64,000 nt of DNA from positions 1 through 64,000 of the forward strand of contig NZ_JANATA010000014.1 of NCBI RefSeq assembly GCF_024199005.1, given 5' to 3'. The position numbers and the translations under genes are program-made. Below the pieces are notes generated by a model. That model was not told the origin of the DNA and searched no databases. It saw only the letters and a program-made list of their open reading frames with translations. This stretch comes from Opacimonas viscosa. Lineage in GTDB: Bacteria > Pseudomonadota > Gammaproteobacteria > Enterobacterales > Alteromonadaceae. Numbering within the stretch: position 1 is the stretch's first letter; the number at the start of each line of letters is the position of its first letter. Of this stretch, positions 8,299-18,022 are shown in pieces.

Positions 8299-10899
8299 TT
8301 ACCGGTAATTAATGAATGGTGCCATAAATATTGCATTCGCCATAAGCTTTTCCGTGCCTCGCCAATATCCACGATGATTCATGTTATCAGTAAAACCAAT
8401 AACACGTCCTTGCCCAACACGGTGCGCAACAATGGCAGTAGTATCGGCAATAATCGATTCAACATTTGCATCGGTATAGCCAGCTAGTAGCGGCTCAGAA
8501 GTATATTTGGCGACTTCAAAGTACGGTTTATCTGCGGCTCTGAGCACCAAATTATTAGTTTTGAATACTGGTAGAACGTTGTCTTTTACGTCTAAGCCCC
8601 ACATCAATGGATGACTAGCGTCGACTTGCGCAGCATACACTGCGCCTGCAACTTGTTTTTTAGCATTGACTTTACTGCGATCTATGTAGCGCATTTCAGT
8701 ATCTGCGACAGCATTATCAATCGCCGAAGAGGATCCGATACTCGCATTTAACCACTGGTTATTCACTAAAGTACGTAAACCTGTGCGCTGTCCAATTAAC
8801 ACACCACCGGCTTTCACCCACCGCTCGATTTTATCTGTATCACTGTCGGTGAGGCTACTATAAGCACCAGATACGATGATCATATGGGTATAATCAGCCA
8901 AGTCGACGCGATTGAGACGGTCTTTATCCACTATCGCAACTGGCATATCTAAACGCGTATCCAAATAATGCCAAACCTCACCGGCCTCGTATTGCGATAC
9001 ACCCAGCCCCCCTAAAATCATAACTGAAGGCAGCCGTACAGCCTGCATATCAGGACTACCCAAATCTATGCCAGTGGGTGTCAAACCTGTTTTGATATTC
9101 ACAATTTGAATTTGATACTTAGTCGCTAAACGCGCCACCACAGAGACAACATCCAAATGACTATTCAAACCTTTTGGGATCACCACACTTCCCGGGGCAA
9201 ATGAGACAGTGTTTTGCGTCATATCGACGGCACTAAAGGCCTGACCCGCAATACGGGTTTGTACGCCAGCGGCACTTAATGCATACAGTAAACTGGGTGC
9301 TTGACTATCATCCCAATGAAACGCATAAGCCACTACACCAAGCTGCGTGTCGACGGTAACATCAGCAAGCCATTCTGTTAACACGGTACTTGCGGTGCGA
9401 CGCGCAACACTCTTACTCACAGATGCATATTGTAAATTATAAGCTAGGGCAATATTCCAATTTGAAACATCATAAAAGGTATTATTGGGGAAATCTTGAC
9501 GAGTCGAAAACAACGATTTAATGAGGCGATACTGCGGTTGATTCGCTCGGATCAACAGTGCTTTATTCGCCTTATAACGCACGCCATCGACTTTGATATC
9601 TTCAGTGATCAACCCGACCTCAATCCGGTGGCGGTTCAGCGTGTCGACTAATTTGCTATTCCGCGTATTGTCTTTACTGAGAGCAACGACAAAACCACCT
9701 AATTCATCTGCTTTAATTAACGCTTTTGTCTCAGCAGTGAAATTTGCGTGATGGTTCAAAAAGGCTGACTTATTCGCCATTGCCCCATCAAAGGTAGAAA
9801 AAGAAGTCGTCACTTGGTTGCGTATAGATGCAGGAAAACTCAATAAGCCATTGACCGAATGCTGCAAATGCCCCCGTGAACTGGCTTGCTCAAATAAAAT
9901 CCCTACCGCGCCATGTGCATCAGGGTACGTTGAGCCTTTACCATAATAAAAATCATCAAACCGTTCTTGTGTGAAATAGAGTTGCTGATTGTTATCAAGC
10001 GCTTTAGCGTGAAAATCACCCAAAGTATTGGTTAATTGAACATTCTCATCCCCAGTTAAAGGGTTTTTCCGAGAAGGTACTCCTGGTTGAAAGAAGTAGG
10101 TGGAGTGAGTCCCCATTTCATGGAAATCGGTCAAAATATGTGGACGCCAAGCGTGAAAACTCTCAATTCGAGCTTGTGATTCTGGATGCGTCAGTAAAAG
10201 CCAATCGCGGTTTAAATCAAACCAATAGTGATTTGTTCTGCCCGAGGGAAAACGCTCAGCATGTTCTCGATGCATCGCCATAGGTGATGGGTTTTTGCCT
10301 TTATGCATATTGGCCCATTGAGCGAAACGAGACAAACCATCCGGATTTAAGGATGGGTCTAACAAAATAATGCTATTTTCTAATAAAGCATCGACTTGTG
10401 GGCCCTGCGCAGCAGCTAAATAATAGGCAATTAACAGTGATGCATTACTACCCGATGGTTCATTGCCATGCACAGAATACCCCATATAAAACACCAACGG
10501 AGCATCCTCAGCCGGTGCTGAGCCTTGTGCTATATGACGCATATGCGTTTGTTGAATTTGGGCAATATTAGCTTGGTGCTTAGGGGCGGTAATCGTCAAC
10601 AAGAGTAGTTCACGGTCTTCATGAGTCCGCCCTGTAGTTGTGATCGTAATACGGTCAGACTGGGCAGCCAATGTTTTCATATAAGTGACGATTTGGTCAT
10701 GTCTTACGTGCCATTTGCCGACAGGGTAACCCAAAATATCTTCGGGCTTACTGATGGTAGGATCGTAGGATACATTATCCGGTAAATAGTCCAAATCGCT
10801 CTGCGCGATCCAAGCATTTTGGTCCTTTGCTAAGGTGAAGGTGCTATTTAATAACATCATTGCACAAAACAAGTACGTTACGTAGCTCAACAGGCGCAT
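8299..10899 (-). CDS. Secreted M14-family zinc carboxypeptidase with C-terminal GATase-like domain
   Basis: This 866-residue exported metallopeptidase has a Sec signal peptide (residues 1-24, ending TLA). The M14 domain shows the zinc pair H144 and E147 in SVHGNEPSG, the third ligand His260 in LTDFHEMG, and the catalytic Glu in GILFEQASSRGH near residue 340. The C-terminal ~230 residues (from about 640) resemble the class I glutamine-amidotransferase-like fold found in some large M14 proteins (VMILGGLGVSQYEAGEVW, HMIIVSGAYSSL, GGVLIGQRTG). Its likely job is nutritional peptide degradation in the periplasm or outside the cell. It sits between comF and nfuA, which are adjacent in E. coli, so it is an insertion in that neighbourhood. 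It converges with comF with a 24-base gap. Confidence 0.88.
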   Translation of the reverse strand: MRLLSYVTYLFCAMMLLNSTFTLAKDQNAWIAQSDLDYLPDNVSYDPTISKPEDILGYPVGKWHVRHDQIVTYMKTLAAQSDRITITTTGRTHEDRELLLLTITAPKHQANIAQIQQTHMRHIAQGSAPAEDAPLVFYMGYSVHGNEPSGSNASLLIAYYLAAAQGPQVDALLENSIILLDPSLNPDGLSRFAQWANMHKGKNPSPMAMHREHAERFPSGRTNHYWFDLNRDWLLLTHPESQARIESFHAWRPHILTDFHEMGTHSTYFFQPGVPSRKNPLTGDENVQLTNTLGDFHAKALDNNQQLYFTQERFDDFYYGKGSTYPDAHGAVGILFEQASSRGHLQHSVNGLLSFPASIRNQVTTSFSTFDGAMANKSAFLNHHANFTAETKALIKADELGGFVVALSKDNTRNSKLVDTLNRHRIEVGLITEDIKVDGVRYKANKALLIRANQPQYRLIKSLFSTRQDFPNNTFYDVSNWNIALAYNLQYASVSKSVARRTASTVLTEWLADVTVDTQLGVVAYAFHWDDSQAPSLLYALSAAGVQTRIAGQAFSAVDMTQNTVSFAPGSVVIPKGLNSHLDVVSVVARLATKYQIQIVNIKTGLTPTGIDLGSPDMQAVRLPSVMILGGLGVSQYEAGEVWHYLDTRLDMPVAIVDKDRLNRVDLADYTHMIIVSGAYSSLTDSDTDKIERWVKAGGVLIGQRTGLRTLVNNQWLNASIGSSSAIDNAVADTEMRYIDRSKVNAKKQVAGAVYAAQVDASHPLMWGLDVKDNVLPVFKTNNLVLRAADKPYFEVAKYTSEPLLAGYTDANVESIIADTTAIVAHRVGQGRVIGFTDNMNHRGYWRGTEKLMANAIFMAPFINYR

Positions 10900-11090
10900 A
10901 GATTTTCCCTTTTATTATTGGCTTATTTTTGTCGTTAGAGCCTTGATTGTCTTATAAAAAGCCCTCAGATTGCAATGTAAACGTGTCAGTTTCCAAAAAA
11001 GATCGCAATACCTGACTGTTTTACTCAAGTAATTTTGTTATCATTACCCACAGACAAACATATGTTAGGTTAGCTTTAGGATTTCAACCT

Positions 11091-11669
11091 ATGATTAATA
11101 TTTCAGAATCAGCCCAAGCACATTTTGTAAAACTTTTACAAAACCAAGAAGACAACACTAATATTCGCGTATTCGTGGTCAACCCAGGCACTCCAACAGC
11201 AGAGTGTGGCGTCTCTTATTGCACTCCAGATGCAGTTGAGCCAAACGACGTACGCTTGCCCTTCAACGGGTTCGATGCGGTTGTTGATCCCGAATCAGCG
11301 CCTTATCTTGAAGAAGCAGAAATCGATTTTGTGACGGACCAAATGGGTTCACAATTAACTTTAAAAGCGCCAAATGCAAAAGCGCGTAAGATTGCAGATG
11401 ATGCGCCTCTGGCAGAACGAGTCGAGTACTTGATCACCACTGAAATCAACCCTCAATTAGCCAACCACAATGGCCAAGTAACCCTGACAGAAATTACGCC
11501 TGAGGGTGTTGCGATTTTACAGTTCGGTGGCGGTTGTAATGGTTGTTCTATGGTTGATGTCACCCTAAAAGACGGTATTGAAAAGCAAATGCTGGAAAAG
11601 TTTGCGGGTGAGTTAACCGGTGTGAAAGACGCAACTGAACATTTAGCTGGCGATCACTCTTACTACTAA
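11091..11669 (+). CDS. nfuA: Fe-S biogenesis protein NfuA
   Basis: NfuA receives and delivers Fe-S clusters, particularly under iron limitation or oxidative stress. The 192-residue protein has the degenerate A-type N-terminal domain ([30 protein letters not shown]) and the C-terminal Nfu domain with Cys149 and Cys152 in [10 protein letters not shown], the same numbers as in E. coli NfuA. Unlike E. coli, the N-terminal domain here retains two cysteines (C39, C44), so a second metal site cannot be excluded. It is followed after one base by a small membrane protein gene. 10900-11090 upstream is AT-rich and must hold its promoter; I found no clear IscR site. Confidence 0.95.
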   Translation: MINISESAQAHFVKLLQNQEDNTNIRVFVVNPGTPTAECGVSYCTPDAVEPNDVRLPFNGFDAVVDPESAPYLEEAEIDFVTDQMGSQLTLKAPNAKARKIADDAPLAERVEYLITTEINPQLANHNGQVTLTEITPEGVAILQFGGGCNGCSMVDVTLKDGIEKQMLEKFAGELTGVKDATEHLAGDHSYY

Positions 11670-11670
11670 T

Positions 11671-11904
11671 ATGAGACCTGGTTTCAAGAAATTCATTAAT
11701 AAGTTTGGCGCGAACCCTAAACAGAGTTGGCGTCATTTTTTAATGGGTCTAGGTATTTTCTTATTGGGGTTGTTTTTTACGCTTTACGACCACCAACTAG
11801 CTTGGTTATCTAGTGCGGGACTTTTCCCTCTATTTTGCGGATTTATCTTGGCCATGTATGGTTATTTAGGTATTTTTGCGAGTCGCTTTAACCGCTTGCT
11901 TTAG
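11671..11904 (+). CDS. Small two-helix membrane protein downstream of nfuA
   Basis: This 77-residue protein has a basic N-terminus (MRPGFKKFINKF) and two hydrophobic segments (residues ~24-42 and ~47-68), so it is probably inserted in the inner membrane with both ends inside. I do not recognise a family. The ATG comes one base after the nfuA stop, so it is almost certainly co-translated with nfuA. Its last 17 bases overlap the 3' end of the convergent MATE gene. No Shine-Dalgarno beyond nfuA coding sequence is evident. Any function in Fe-S metabolism would be a guess from position only. Confidence 0.65.
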   Translation: MRPGFKKFINKFGANPKQSWRHFLMGLGIFLLGLFFTLYDHQLAWLSSAGLFPLFCGFILAMYGYLGIFASRFNRLL

Positions 11905-13309
11905 GCATACAATACAAATGCCAACCTAAGGTGAAGCCCCTTGTAGCCTGTAATCCTAATAATGCTATCCACAACGTCATATTGGTAAAAGCAAAAATAT
12001 AACCAAATAAGAGATAACTGCCAAAAAATCCAAATATCGCACTGACAAACATACTATTACGCATGACATCACCACGCGTAAACCCAATGTAAATTCCGTC
12101 TAAACAATAACACCAGTGTGCAACAAACGGTAACACTACCATAACCCAATAATAAGGTGCTGCGGCTACTAGAATGCTGTCTTGGTTGGTCAGCATAGTG
12201 ACAAAAAACGGATAGCCAAGCGCCATTATTAACATAGTCATGCCACCTATGATACTTGACCACAGTAAACTAATTTTAATATCTCGCCACAAGGTGGCAG
12301 ATATTTTTGTTGAGTCCTTGGTGGCGCCCTGTGACTCGCCGATCATGGCTTCAATCGCATAAGCAATGCCATCTAGCCCCAACGCTACCAAAATAAAGAA
12401 CTGCATTAAAATAGCATTTACTGCAGCTGCCTCAACACCAAAACGCGCACCTTGGTAAGTCAAAAACGCTAAACAGCATTGCAACAGCAAAGAACGAATG
12501 AATAAATCACGGTTCAAAGACACAATGCGTCTGAAAGCGCCTATTCTCAGTGCTGTCGGTGATAGCAAATCTGTCCAACGCAAAACATAAAAGCACCAAC
12601 GAAATAGACTTCTTGGGGCCTTTGTCCATTGTCCTAGCGTGAGTTGCTGAGTGTGTTTCAAGATCCAATAAAGACTCCATAACAACATGCTCCATTCGGC
12701 GATAATCGTGGCATAAGCGACACCTGCGACACCTAAATCAAAACCATAAACAAATATCACATTCAGTAAAATATTCAGGCAATTTATCCCGACTTGTAAC
12801 AACAACACTGCTTTGGTGCGATGCTGACCGACCAAATACCCAATAGTGACAAGATTCAGCAATGCGACTGGTGCATTCATGATCCTAATATCAAAATATG
12901 TTGCTAAACTTGATGCTGCAAGCGGGGGTAAATCTGTAAAACCTTGGAGTAATGACAAAATAGGATATTGGAGTGCCACTAGCAGTAAACCAACTGTTAT
13001 CGCGAATAATAGCGCTCTAATTAAGTCGTCCCAAAAACCAGTAAACTGCTGAGATTGTTGGTAAAAGCCTTTACTCTGGGCCGATAAGCCCGTCATGGAT
13101 TGGCGAAAGAAACCACATAGCCAGTATAACTGAGAGATTAAAAAGGCACCAACCGCAGTCCCAGCTAGGTATTCTGGTGCACCCAAGTGACCTAAAACAG
13201 CCGTATCCACCAAACCCAACAGGGGTTGAGAGATATTGGCTAGGATCATGGGAAAAGCTAGAGCAAGTAACGTATAATGTCGTCCGAGTCGTTGGGCTAA
13301 CACAGGCAT
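11888..13309 (-). CDS. MATE-family exporter, DinF-like
   Basis: This 473-residue polytopic membrane protein (about 12 helices) is of the MATE family. The N-terminal repeat LALAFPMILANISQPLLGLVDTAVLGHLG is the DinF-subfamily signature, with the second half starting near residue 240. It is probably a cation-coupled exporter of organic cations or toxic metabolites. In E. coli dinF sits directly behind lexA; here it is separated from lexA by about 10 kb, and I see no SOS box in the short gap upstream. No good Shine-Dalgarno precedes the ATG. Its start is 10 bases from the divergent deacetylase gene, so their promoters must overlap coding sequence. Confidence 0.88.
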   Translation of the reverse strand: MPVLAQRLGRHYTLLALAFPMILANISQPLLGLVDTAVLGHLGAPEYLAGTAVGAFLISQLYWLCGFFRQSMTGLSAQSKGFYQQSQQFTGFWDDLIRALLFAITVGLLLVALQYPILSLLQGFTDLPPLAASSLATYFDIRIMNAPVALLNLVTIGYLVGQHRTKAVLLLQVGINCLNILLNVIFVYGFDLGVAGVAYATIIAEWSMLLWSLYWILKHTQQLTLGQWTKAPRSLFRWCFYVLRWTDLLSPTALRIGAFRRIVSLNRDLFIRSLLLQCCLAFLTYQGARFGVEAAAVNAILMQFFILVALGLDGIAYAIEAMIGESQGATKDSTKISATLWRDIKISLLWSSIIGGMTMLIMALGYPFFVTMLTNQDSILVAAAPYYWVMVVLPFVAHWCYCLDGIYIGFTRGDVMRNSMFVSAIFGFFGSYLLFGYIFAFTNMTLWIALLGLQATRGFTLGWHLYCMPKASG

Positions 13310-13319
13310 AGGAGTCGTA

Positions 13320-14537
13320 ATGGGTCATCAATTTTTCAATGTTAGCATGCCTTGCCAGGTTTGTATTAAACCGTTCTTGATATGTATGCTTTATTTTACC
13401 CTCGCAGGTAGCACCGTTGCTGCAAAACCTCACTCTTTGCCCCCAACCGTCGCATCAGCTTCAAATAACGTAGCCCAGGACACTACTGTCACTACTGAAA
13501 TCCCCCCTGCTACAGTATTTTCTTCCTGGGAAGGTCCCCTAGCTAACAATGCGGTTATTTTGCAGTATCACCATGTGGCGGATGACACCCCTGCAATTAC
13601 CTCTACTCGCCCTAATATTTTTGCTGAGCACTTGGCTTACATTGCTAAGAATTTTAATGTTCTACCGCTTTTTGATGTCGTGAATGCATTGCGCCAAGGT
13701 AAACCGGTTCCTGCCAATACCATAGTGATAACATTTGATGATGGCTATGAAAATATATACAGCAATGCCCACCCTTTACTCAAATCTTACGGCTTCCCAT
13801 ACACTGTTTTTGTGAATCCCCCTGCTATAGGTCAAAGTCCTAAACAGCTGACCTGGGAACACATTGCAGTAATGACAAACGAAGGGGTCACGTTTGCGAA
13901 TCACACCTTGGATCATTTACATTTGTTAGCACGTTTACCAAATGAAGATGAAACCAAATGGCTAGCTCGAGTGCTACAGAATATAACGACAGCGGAAGCC
14001 CAACTTACCGCAAAAGTCGGATATTCCCACAAATATCTCGCTTATCCTTTTGGAGAATTCTCCACCGTTTTAAAAGACCAATTAGTCGACCTTGGTTATA
14101 CTGGTTTTGCTCAACATTCTGGCGGGATCGCTAGTTTCAGTGATTTTGGCGCATTACCCAGGTTTCCAGCCGGAGGTCGCTATGCATCACTTAACACCCT
14201 GAAAACCAAAATGCATAGTTTGGCGTTCCCAGTGGTGACAAACACCATTACTGACCCAGTTGTCACTCCTACAATGCCTGAAACCATGCTGTTGGGTGTC
14301 GATAATAGCGATTTTTACACCTCTCAAATAGGATGTTTCTTTCAGGGTGAACGACTGCAAGTAGTTACCGAAACAGTAGAAGGTAAAGCCAAAGTGGGAG
14401 TGTATCTTCCGGAGGAATGGCCTCTAGGTCGATCCAGAGTTAATTGCACAGCACCGAGCAAAACCCAAAAAGGACGTTTTTATTGGTATTCACAACCATT
14501 TTTCAAAGCACGTAAAGATGGGACATTTGTGGATTAG
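13320..14537 (+). CDS. Secreted polysaccharide deacetylase (NodB domain)
   Basis: This 405-residue protein has an N-terminal hydrophobic export segment (residues ~15-37). A NodB carbohydrate-esterase-4 domain follows: start motif ILQYHHVADD near 80, metal-site Asp in ITFDDGYENIY near 138 and the His pair in FANHTLDHLHL near 200, then YLAYPFGEF near 240. It should remove N-acetyl groups from an extracellular or cell-wall polysaccharide; the arrangement resembles PgaB-type N-terminal domains. The last ~110 residues form an extra domain of unknown role. AGGAG at 13310-13314 supports the ATG. No neighbouring polysaccharide synthesis genes are present, so the substrate is unknown. Confidence 0.87.
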   Translation: MGHQFFNVSMPCQVCIKPFLICMLYFTLAGSTVAAKPHSLPPTVASASNNVAQDTTVTTEIPPATVFSSWEGPLANNAVILQYHHVADDTPAITSTRPNIFAEHLAYIAKNFNVLPLFDVVNALRQGKPVPANTIVITFDDGYENIYSNAHPLLKSYGFPYTVFVNPPAIGQSPKQLTWEHIAVMTNEGVTFANHTLDHLHLLARLPNEDETKWLARVLQNITTAEAQLTAKVGYSHKYLAYPFGEFSTVLKDQLVDLGYTGFAQHSGGIASFSDFGALPRFPAGGRYASLNTLKTKMHSLAFPVVTNTITDPVVTPTMPETMLLGVDNSDFYTSQIGCFFQGERLQVVTETVEGKAKVGVYLPEEWPLGRSRVNCTAPSKTQKGRFYWYSQPFFKARKDGTFVD

Positions 14538-14592
14538 CCATGCCATTTAAAGAAGGACGTTGGTATTTGATTGGTTTTTGATTTCTGTTTTT

Positions 14593-15297
14593 TTAGGAAC
14601 CCACAATTCTAGGTAAATCTGCCAAAATTTGTTCGGTATCACTAACCGCTATTTGCCCTGGTATACTTTGCGGCTTGAAGCGTCCAACCACTTGCCCTTG
14701 GGGATTAATCAATACAATTGAACCAGAATGGTCAACTAGATAATTCGGCTGACTGGTATCCCCTGCCATAGCATACATCATACCCATGCTTCGGACCAAA
14801 GGGTACAGCTGAGAATGCTCTCCAGTAGATGCCATAAATTCAGCATTAAAAAACTGTACATAATCTGCTAGTCGTTGTGGTGTGTCTCGCTTTGGGTCAA
14901 CCGATAAAAACCAGACTCTGACAGGAAACTCAGACGCTATGGCAGAAATATCAGCATAAGCACGATTCAACGCAGCTAGAGTGGTAGGGCAAATGTCCGG
15001 ACAGAACGTATAACCAACAAAAGCTAATGTCCATTGATTCTGCAATGCTTGATTAGTCATTGTTTGTTGGTTACTAGTAATAAGTTCAAAATCAGTGAGT
15101 TGTCGAGGTTGTGGATACCATTGGATATGCTCAGTGCCGTATTGTTCTGCAAAATCGGGCACTGTGGATGCTTGTATAGTTGGGGAATCAGAACGCGCGG
15201 TGAAGTGCTTGTAAAAAGTTATACCTACCACTAATGCAACCAAGGCTGCGATAACCAAGAACAGATTTTGGGATTGACCAGAATGTTGGTGCATCAA
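14593..15297 (-). CDS. SCO-family copper chaperone for cytochrome oxidase
   Basis: This 234-residue membrane-anchored thioredoxin-fold protein has an N-terminal transmembrane helix (residues ~10-28). The copper-binding CxxxC is in YTFCPDICPTTLAALNRAY and the conserved His in YLVDHSGSIVLINP. SCO proteins deliver or reduce copper for the CuA centre of subunit II, encoded at 22246-23397. It is the last gene of the leftward ctaA/ctaB group, 71 bases beyond ctaB. That gap contains no clear terminator but has a short repeated CGATTACCGAT-like sequence. Confidence 0.92.
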   Translation of the reverse strand: MMHQHSGQSQNLFLVIAALVALVVGITFYKHFTARSDSPTIQASTVPDFAEQYGTEHIQWYPQPRQLTDFELITSNQQTMTNQALQNQWTLAFVGYTFCPDICPTTLAALNRAYADISAIASEFPVRVWFLSVDPKRDTPQRLADYVQFFNAEFMASTGEHSQLYPLVRSMGMMYAMAGDTSQPNYLVDHSGSIVLINPQGQVVGRFKPQSIPGQIAVSDTEQILADLPRIVGS

Positions 15298-15368
15298 TAC
15301 TATCTTCCTAAAATGTTTAGCGACTAACTAAAATCGATTACCGATACCGATTACCTTTTATTTAATCA

Positions 15369-16307
15369 TCATAAACTAATTGGAATATAGTGATCTAGCA
15401 ATAACACAACAAATAAGACCATCAAATGAATAATCGAATACTTGAAAGTAGCCATAGCCGTTTCTGGTTCGGCATGATATTTAAGTTTGTATGCGTAATA
15501 CATAAAACCGGCATTGAGCGCGCTCGACCCAACCAAATAAATCATATCCGCCATTCCTACTAAATACGGCAGCAAGCACACCAAACACAACAATACGGTA
15601 TACAATAAAACAAATGTTTTGGTGTACTCAACACCATGCGTTACGGGGAGCATTGGGATCTTTGCCTTAGCGTAATCTTTCTCGCGGTGGATGGCCAGCG
15701 CCCAAAAGTGCGGTGGCGTCCAGGTGAAAACAATCAACACTAACAACAAAGGAAAAGCATGAATTTCGCCAGTCACAGCCGTCCAACCTAATAATGGTGG
15801 AATGGCACCTGCTAACCCACCAATCACAATATTCTGCGGTGTGGCGCGCTTTAAAAACATCGTATAAATCCCTGCATAACCGACCAAACCGGCAAAGGTA
15901 AGGATCGCGGTTAACCGATTTACCCATAACTCAAGAGCGATAAATCCAGTGACACCTAATATCACAGCAAAGACGAGCGCTTGCGTCGTTGTCACTCGGC
16001 CTTTAGCTACGGGGCGGTTAAACGTCCGGGCCATTTTGGTATCAATTTCTTGATCAACCACATGATTGACCACTGCGGCTGCAGAAGATAACGCACCAAT
16101 CCCAAACAAGCCAGCAAGTAAAACTTGTGCATCAATCCAAGTCTCAGAAGCGAGACACATACCAACCAATGCTGTTAACAACAAAAGCAGTACAACGTTT
16201 GGCTTTGTCATTTCATAATAATCACGCCAAGACGCTTTTTGTATTATTTTAGTCGTATTCATTTTTTCGGTAGAGGCTGTTTTGGGAACAGCGGCTGAAT
16301 TTGCCAT
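15369..16307 (-). CDS. ctaB: Protoheme IX farnesyltransferase (heme o synthase)
   Basis: This enzyme converts heme b to heme o by adding a farnesyl group, the first step to heme a. The 312-residue polytopic membrane prenyltransferase (about nine helices) has the substrate-binding motif [20 protein letters not shown] near residue 75, the first aspartate-rich region of UbiA-type enzymes. A second loop runs [10 protein letters not shown] near 215. AGGAG seven bases upstream supports the ATG at 16307. It lies 10 bases after ctaA, as expected for a heme a synthesis operon. Equivalent names are cyoE and COX10. Confidence 0.95.
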   Translation of the reverse strand: MANSAAVPKTASTEKMNTTKIIQKASWRDYYEMTKPNVVLLLLLTALVGMCLASETWIDAQVLLAGLFGIGALSSAAAVVNHVVDQEIDTKMARTFNRPVAKGRVTTTQALVFAVILGVTGFIALELWVNRLTAILTFAGLVGYAGIYTMFLKRATPQNIVIGGLAGAIPPLLGWTAVTGEIHAFPLLLVLIVFTWTPPHFWALAIHREKDYAKAKIPMLPVTHGVEYTKTFVLLYTVLLCLVCLLPYLVGMADMIYLVGSSALNAGFMYYAYKLKYHAEPETAMATFKYSIIHLMVLFVVLLLDHYIPISL

Positions 16308-16317
16308 GGGAAATCTC

Positions 16318-17295
16318 CTAGACTTTTCGGTACAGGGTATACGTAGTCATAACCATGACTAACAAGAGACAAGCGGCGACAGCATTGTGTAACGTCGCAA
16401 CGGTTAACGGTAAAGAATAAACAACATTGCTGACACCCAGTGCAATTTGCACAAACAAGACGACAACAATCGTACCACCTAGTTTTTTAAGTAAGTTCGA
16501 GTTTGCTTTGGTGTACAAAACAAACGCAAGCCAAATCAAGTATGCACTCACTACTATTGCACCAAAGCGATGTACAATGTGCATTGTCATTCGTTCATAA
16601 TACGGGTGTGCACCGAACTCATAATTTTCTGCCTGAGGGATACTAAAGGCACCTTCAAAGGCTAAATTATCGGTCCAGTTCCCCTGACAAATCGGGAGTT
16701 CAGTACAAGCTAAGGACGCATAATTTGCTGATACCCAACCACCAAGTGCGATTTGGATGACTAACAAAACAATACCCAGCGATGCATATTTCGCATACTT
16801 TCGCATATTTCCGTTCCCCATCGGAAGTTGATAAGGGGTTAAACGCAAATACAATAAAAACAAACACGAGATAACCGTAAATCCACCTAACAAGTGCATC
16901 ATTACCACCGCTGGCAATAAGTTAAGCGTGACTGTCCACATGCCAAGTGCACCTTGGAAACATACCAAGATAAGTAAAAATAAAGGAAGTTTGAGAGGTT
17001 CTGTGGCTTTGCGTTTAAAAATACTAAGACCCGCAATAATCAAAATAAACAAACCCAGGGTTGAAGCAAAATACCGATGGATCATCTCATTCCATGCTTT
17101 TTCAACTTCTACAGGTCTTTCAGGAAAAGCTTGATTAGCGGCTTCAATCGTCTCTGTGGTCATAGGTACACCCACTAAACCATAGCAGCCAGGCCAATCA
17201 GGACAACCTAAGCCAGCATCAGTTAAACGGGTATATGCACCTAAGACAATAACGACAAGTGCAAGTAAAATACTCGCTAATGCTAACTTCTTCAT
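16318..17295 (-). CDS. ctaA: Heme a synthase (COX15/CtaA)
   Basis: This enzyme oxidises the C8 methyl of heme o to the formyl group of heme a. The 325-residue protein has eight predicted helices. The opening [23 protein letters not shown]-type signature (residues ~17-42, here [20 protein letters not shown]) is diagnostic. Conserved heme-ligand histidines appear in EMIHRYFAS near 71, MMHLLGG near 132, MHIVHRFGA near 240 and TLHNAVA near 304. A cysteine pair in [10 protein letters not shown] may form the known extracytoplasmic disulfide. It sits between ctaB and the CxxxC membrane protein with 8-10 base gaps. Confidence 0.95.
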   Translation of the reverse strand: MKKLALASILLALVVIVLGAYTRLTDAGLGCPDWPGCYGLVGVPMTTETIEAANQAFPERPVEVEKAWNEMIHRYFASTLGLFILIIAGLSIFKRKATEPLKLPLFLLILVCFQGALGMWTVTLNLLPAVVMMHLLGGFTVISCLFLLYLRLTPYQLPMGNGNMRKYAKYASLGIVLLVIQIALGGWVSANYASLACTELPICQGNWTDNLAFEGAFSIPQAENYEFGAHPYYERMTMHIVHRFGAIVVSAYLIWLAFVLYTKANSNLLKKLGGTIVVVLFVQIALGVSNVVYSLPLTVATLHNAVAACLLLVMVMTTYTLYRKV

Positions 17296-17303
17296 GAATA
17301 ACT

Positions 17304-17888
17304 CTATCCTATTCTAGATAACTTGAGCAGTTTTCTCACGTCACTTAAAATTAAACGACTGGCTTGTACTGCCTCTTCTTTATCACTAAACGTTGGGTGC
17401 TTTAACATCCCATTGTTCAATGTATCTACAATAAAAATAGCATTTACATCAACACTTTTAAACATTTCATTTACATTTTTTTTACTCAAGGAAACAGTTG
17501 CAATGGTATGTTGAGTTTCCACCGCGTTTTGTTCCGTATAAATACGGGCTAAATTTGCCTCTGACAAGATATCTGTTGCACTTGTTTCCGTCGTAATCAC
17601 CAAAGGTTGGACACGGCTACTATGCTTACCCATTGCTGTATGTACTTGCTGAATCGCAAAAATCGCATTTTCACACTGGGCATCACAGATATCGGGGACC
17701 ACATACACCAATCGCCATAATGGTTCTTGGTCACTCAATGCCGGACTAAAGTCAATCACTGGATCAAGCAACTCCCCAGAGTTGGTTGCGGCCTTGTTAA
17801 AGAAATCACTCTCCAAAGCAACTTTAGCGAGTATTACGGGGAGTATGAAGACGAATAAGAGGAGTAACAGGGCTTTTTTATTGTTCAT
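17304..17888 (-). CDS. Membrane-anchored CxxxC protein of the oxidase-assembly operon
   Basis: This 194-residue protein has one N-terminal membrane anchor (residues ~5-23) and a periplasmic domain with C68-x3-C72 (VVPDICDAQCENA), placed as in SCO proteins (strand, then CxxxC, then helix). The later strand that carries the SCO histidine reads IFIVDTLNNGML here and has no histidine. It therefore looks like a diverged SCO/thioredoxin-like protein without the third copper ligand. Genes for such proteins are common between SURF1 and ctaA in marine gammaproteobacteria and are usually annotated only as hypothetical. A thiol-reductase or copper-relay role in oxidase assembly is inference from fold pattern and position. 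Confidence 0.75.
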   Translation of the reverse strand: MNNKKALLLLLFVFILPVILAKVALESDFFNKAATNSGELLDPVIDFSPALSDQEPLWRLVYVVPDICDAQCENAIFAIQQVHTAMGKHSSRVQPLVITTETSATDILSEANLARIYTEQNAVETQHTIATVSLSKKNVNEMFKSVDVNAIFIVDTLNNGMLKHPTFSDKEEAVQASRLILSDVRKLLKLSRIG

Positions 17889-18022
17889 TGTTTTCCTTAG
17901 TAAACAGACATTAAAATTTCATAGCAAAAAATCAATTGTTCATGAGTCATTCGTACCTAGACCAAAAGTACGTCGGTATGTATGCCTGACAGTAGCTATG
18001 GCTACATTAGGCCGATTTTATA

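Noticed and set aside
13071-13433. 120-codon minus-strand frame across the MATE/deacetylase start region
   Set aside because: Out-of-frame shadow of the MATE gene, with Cys/Ser-rich sequence and no motif.
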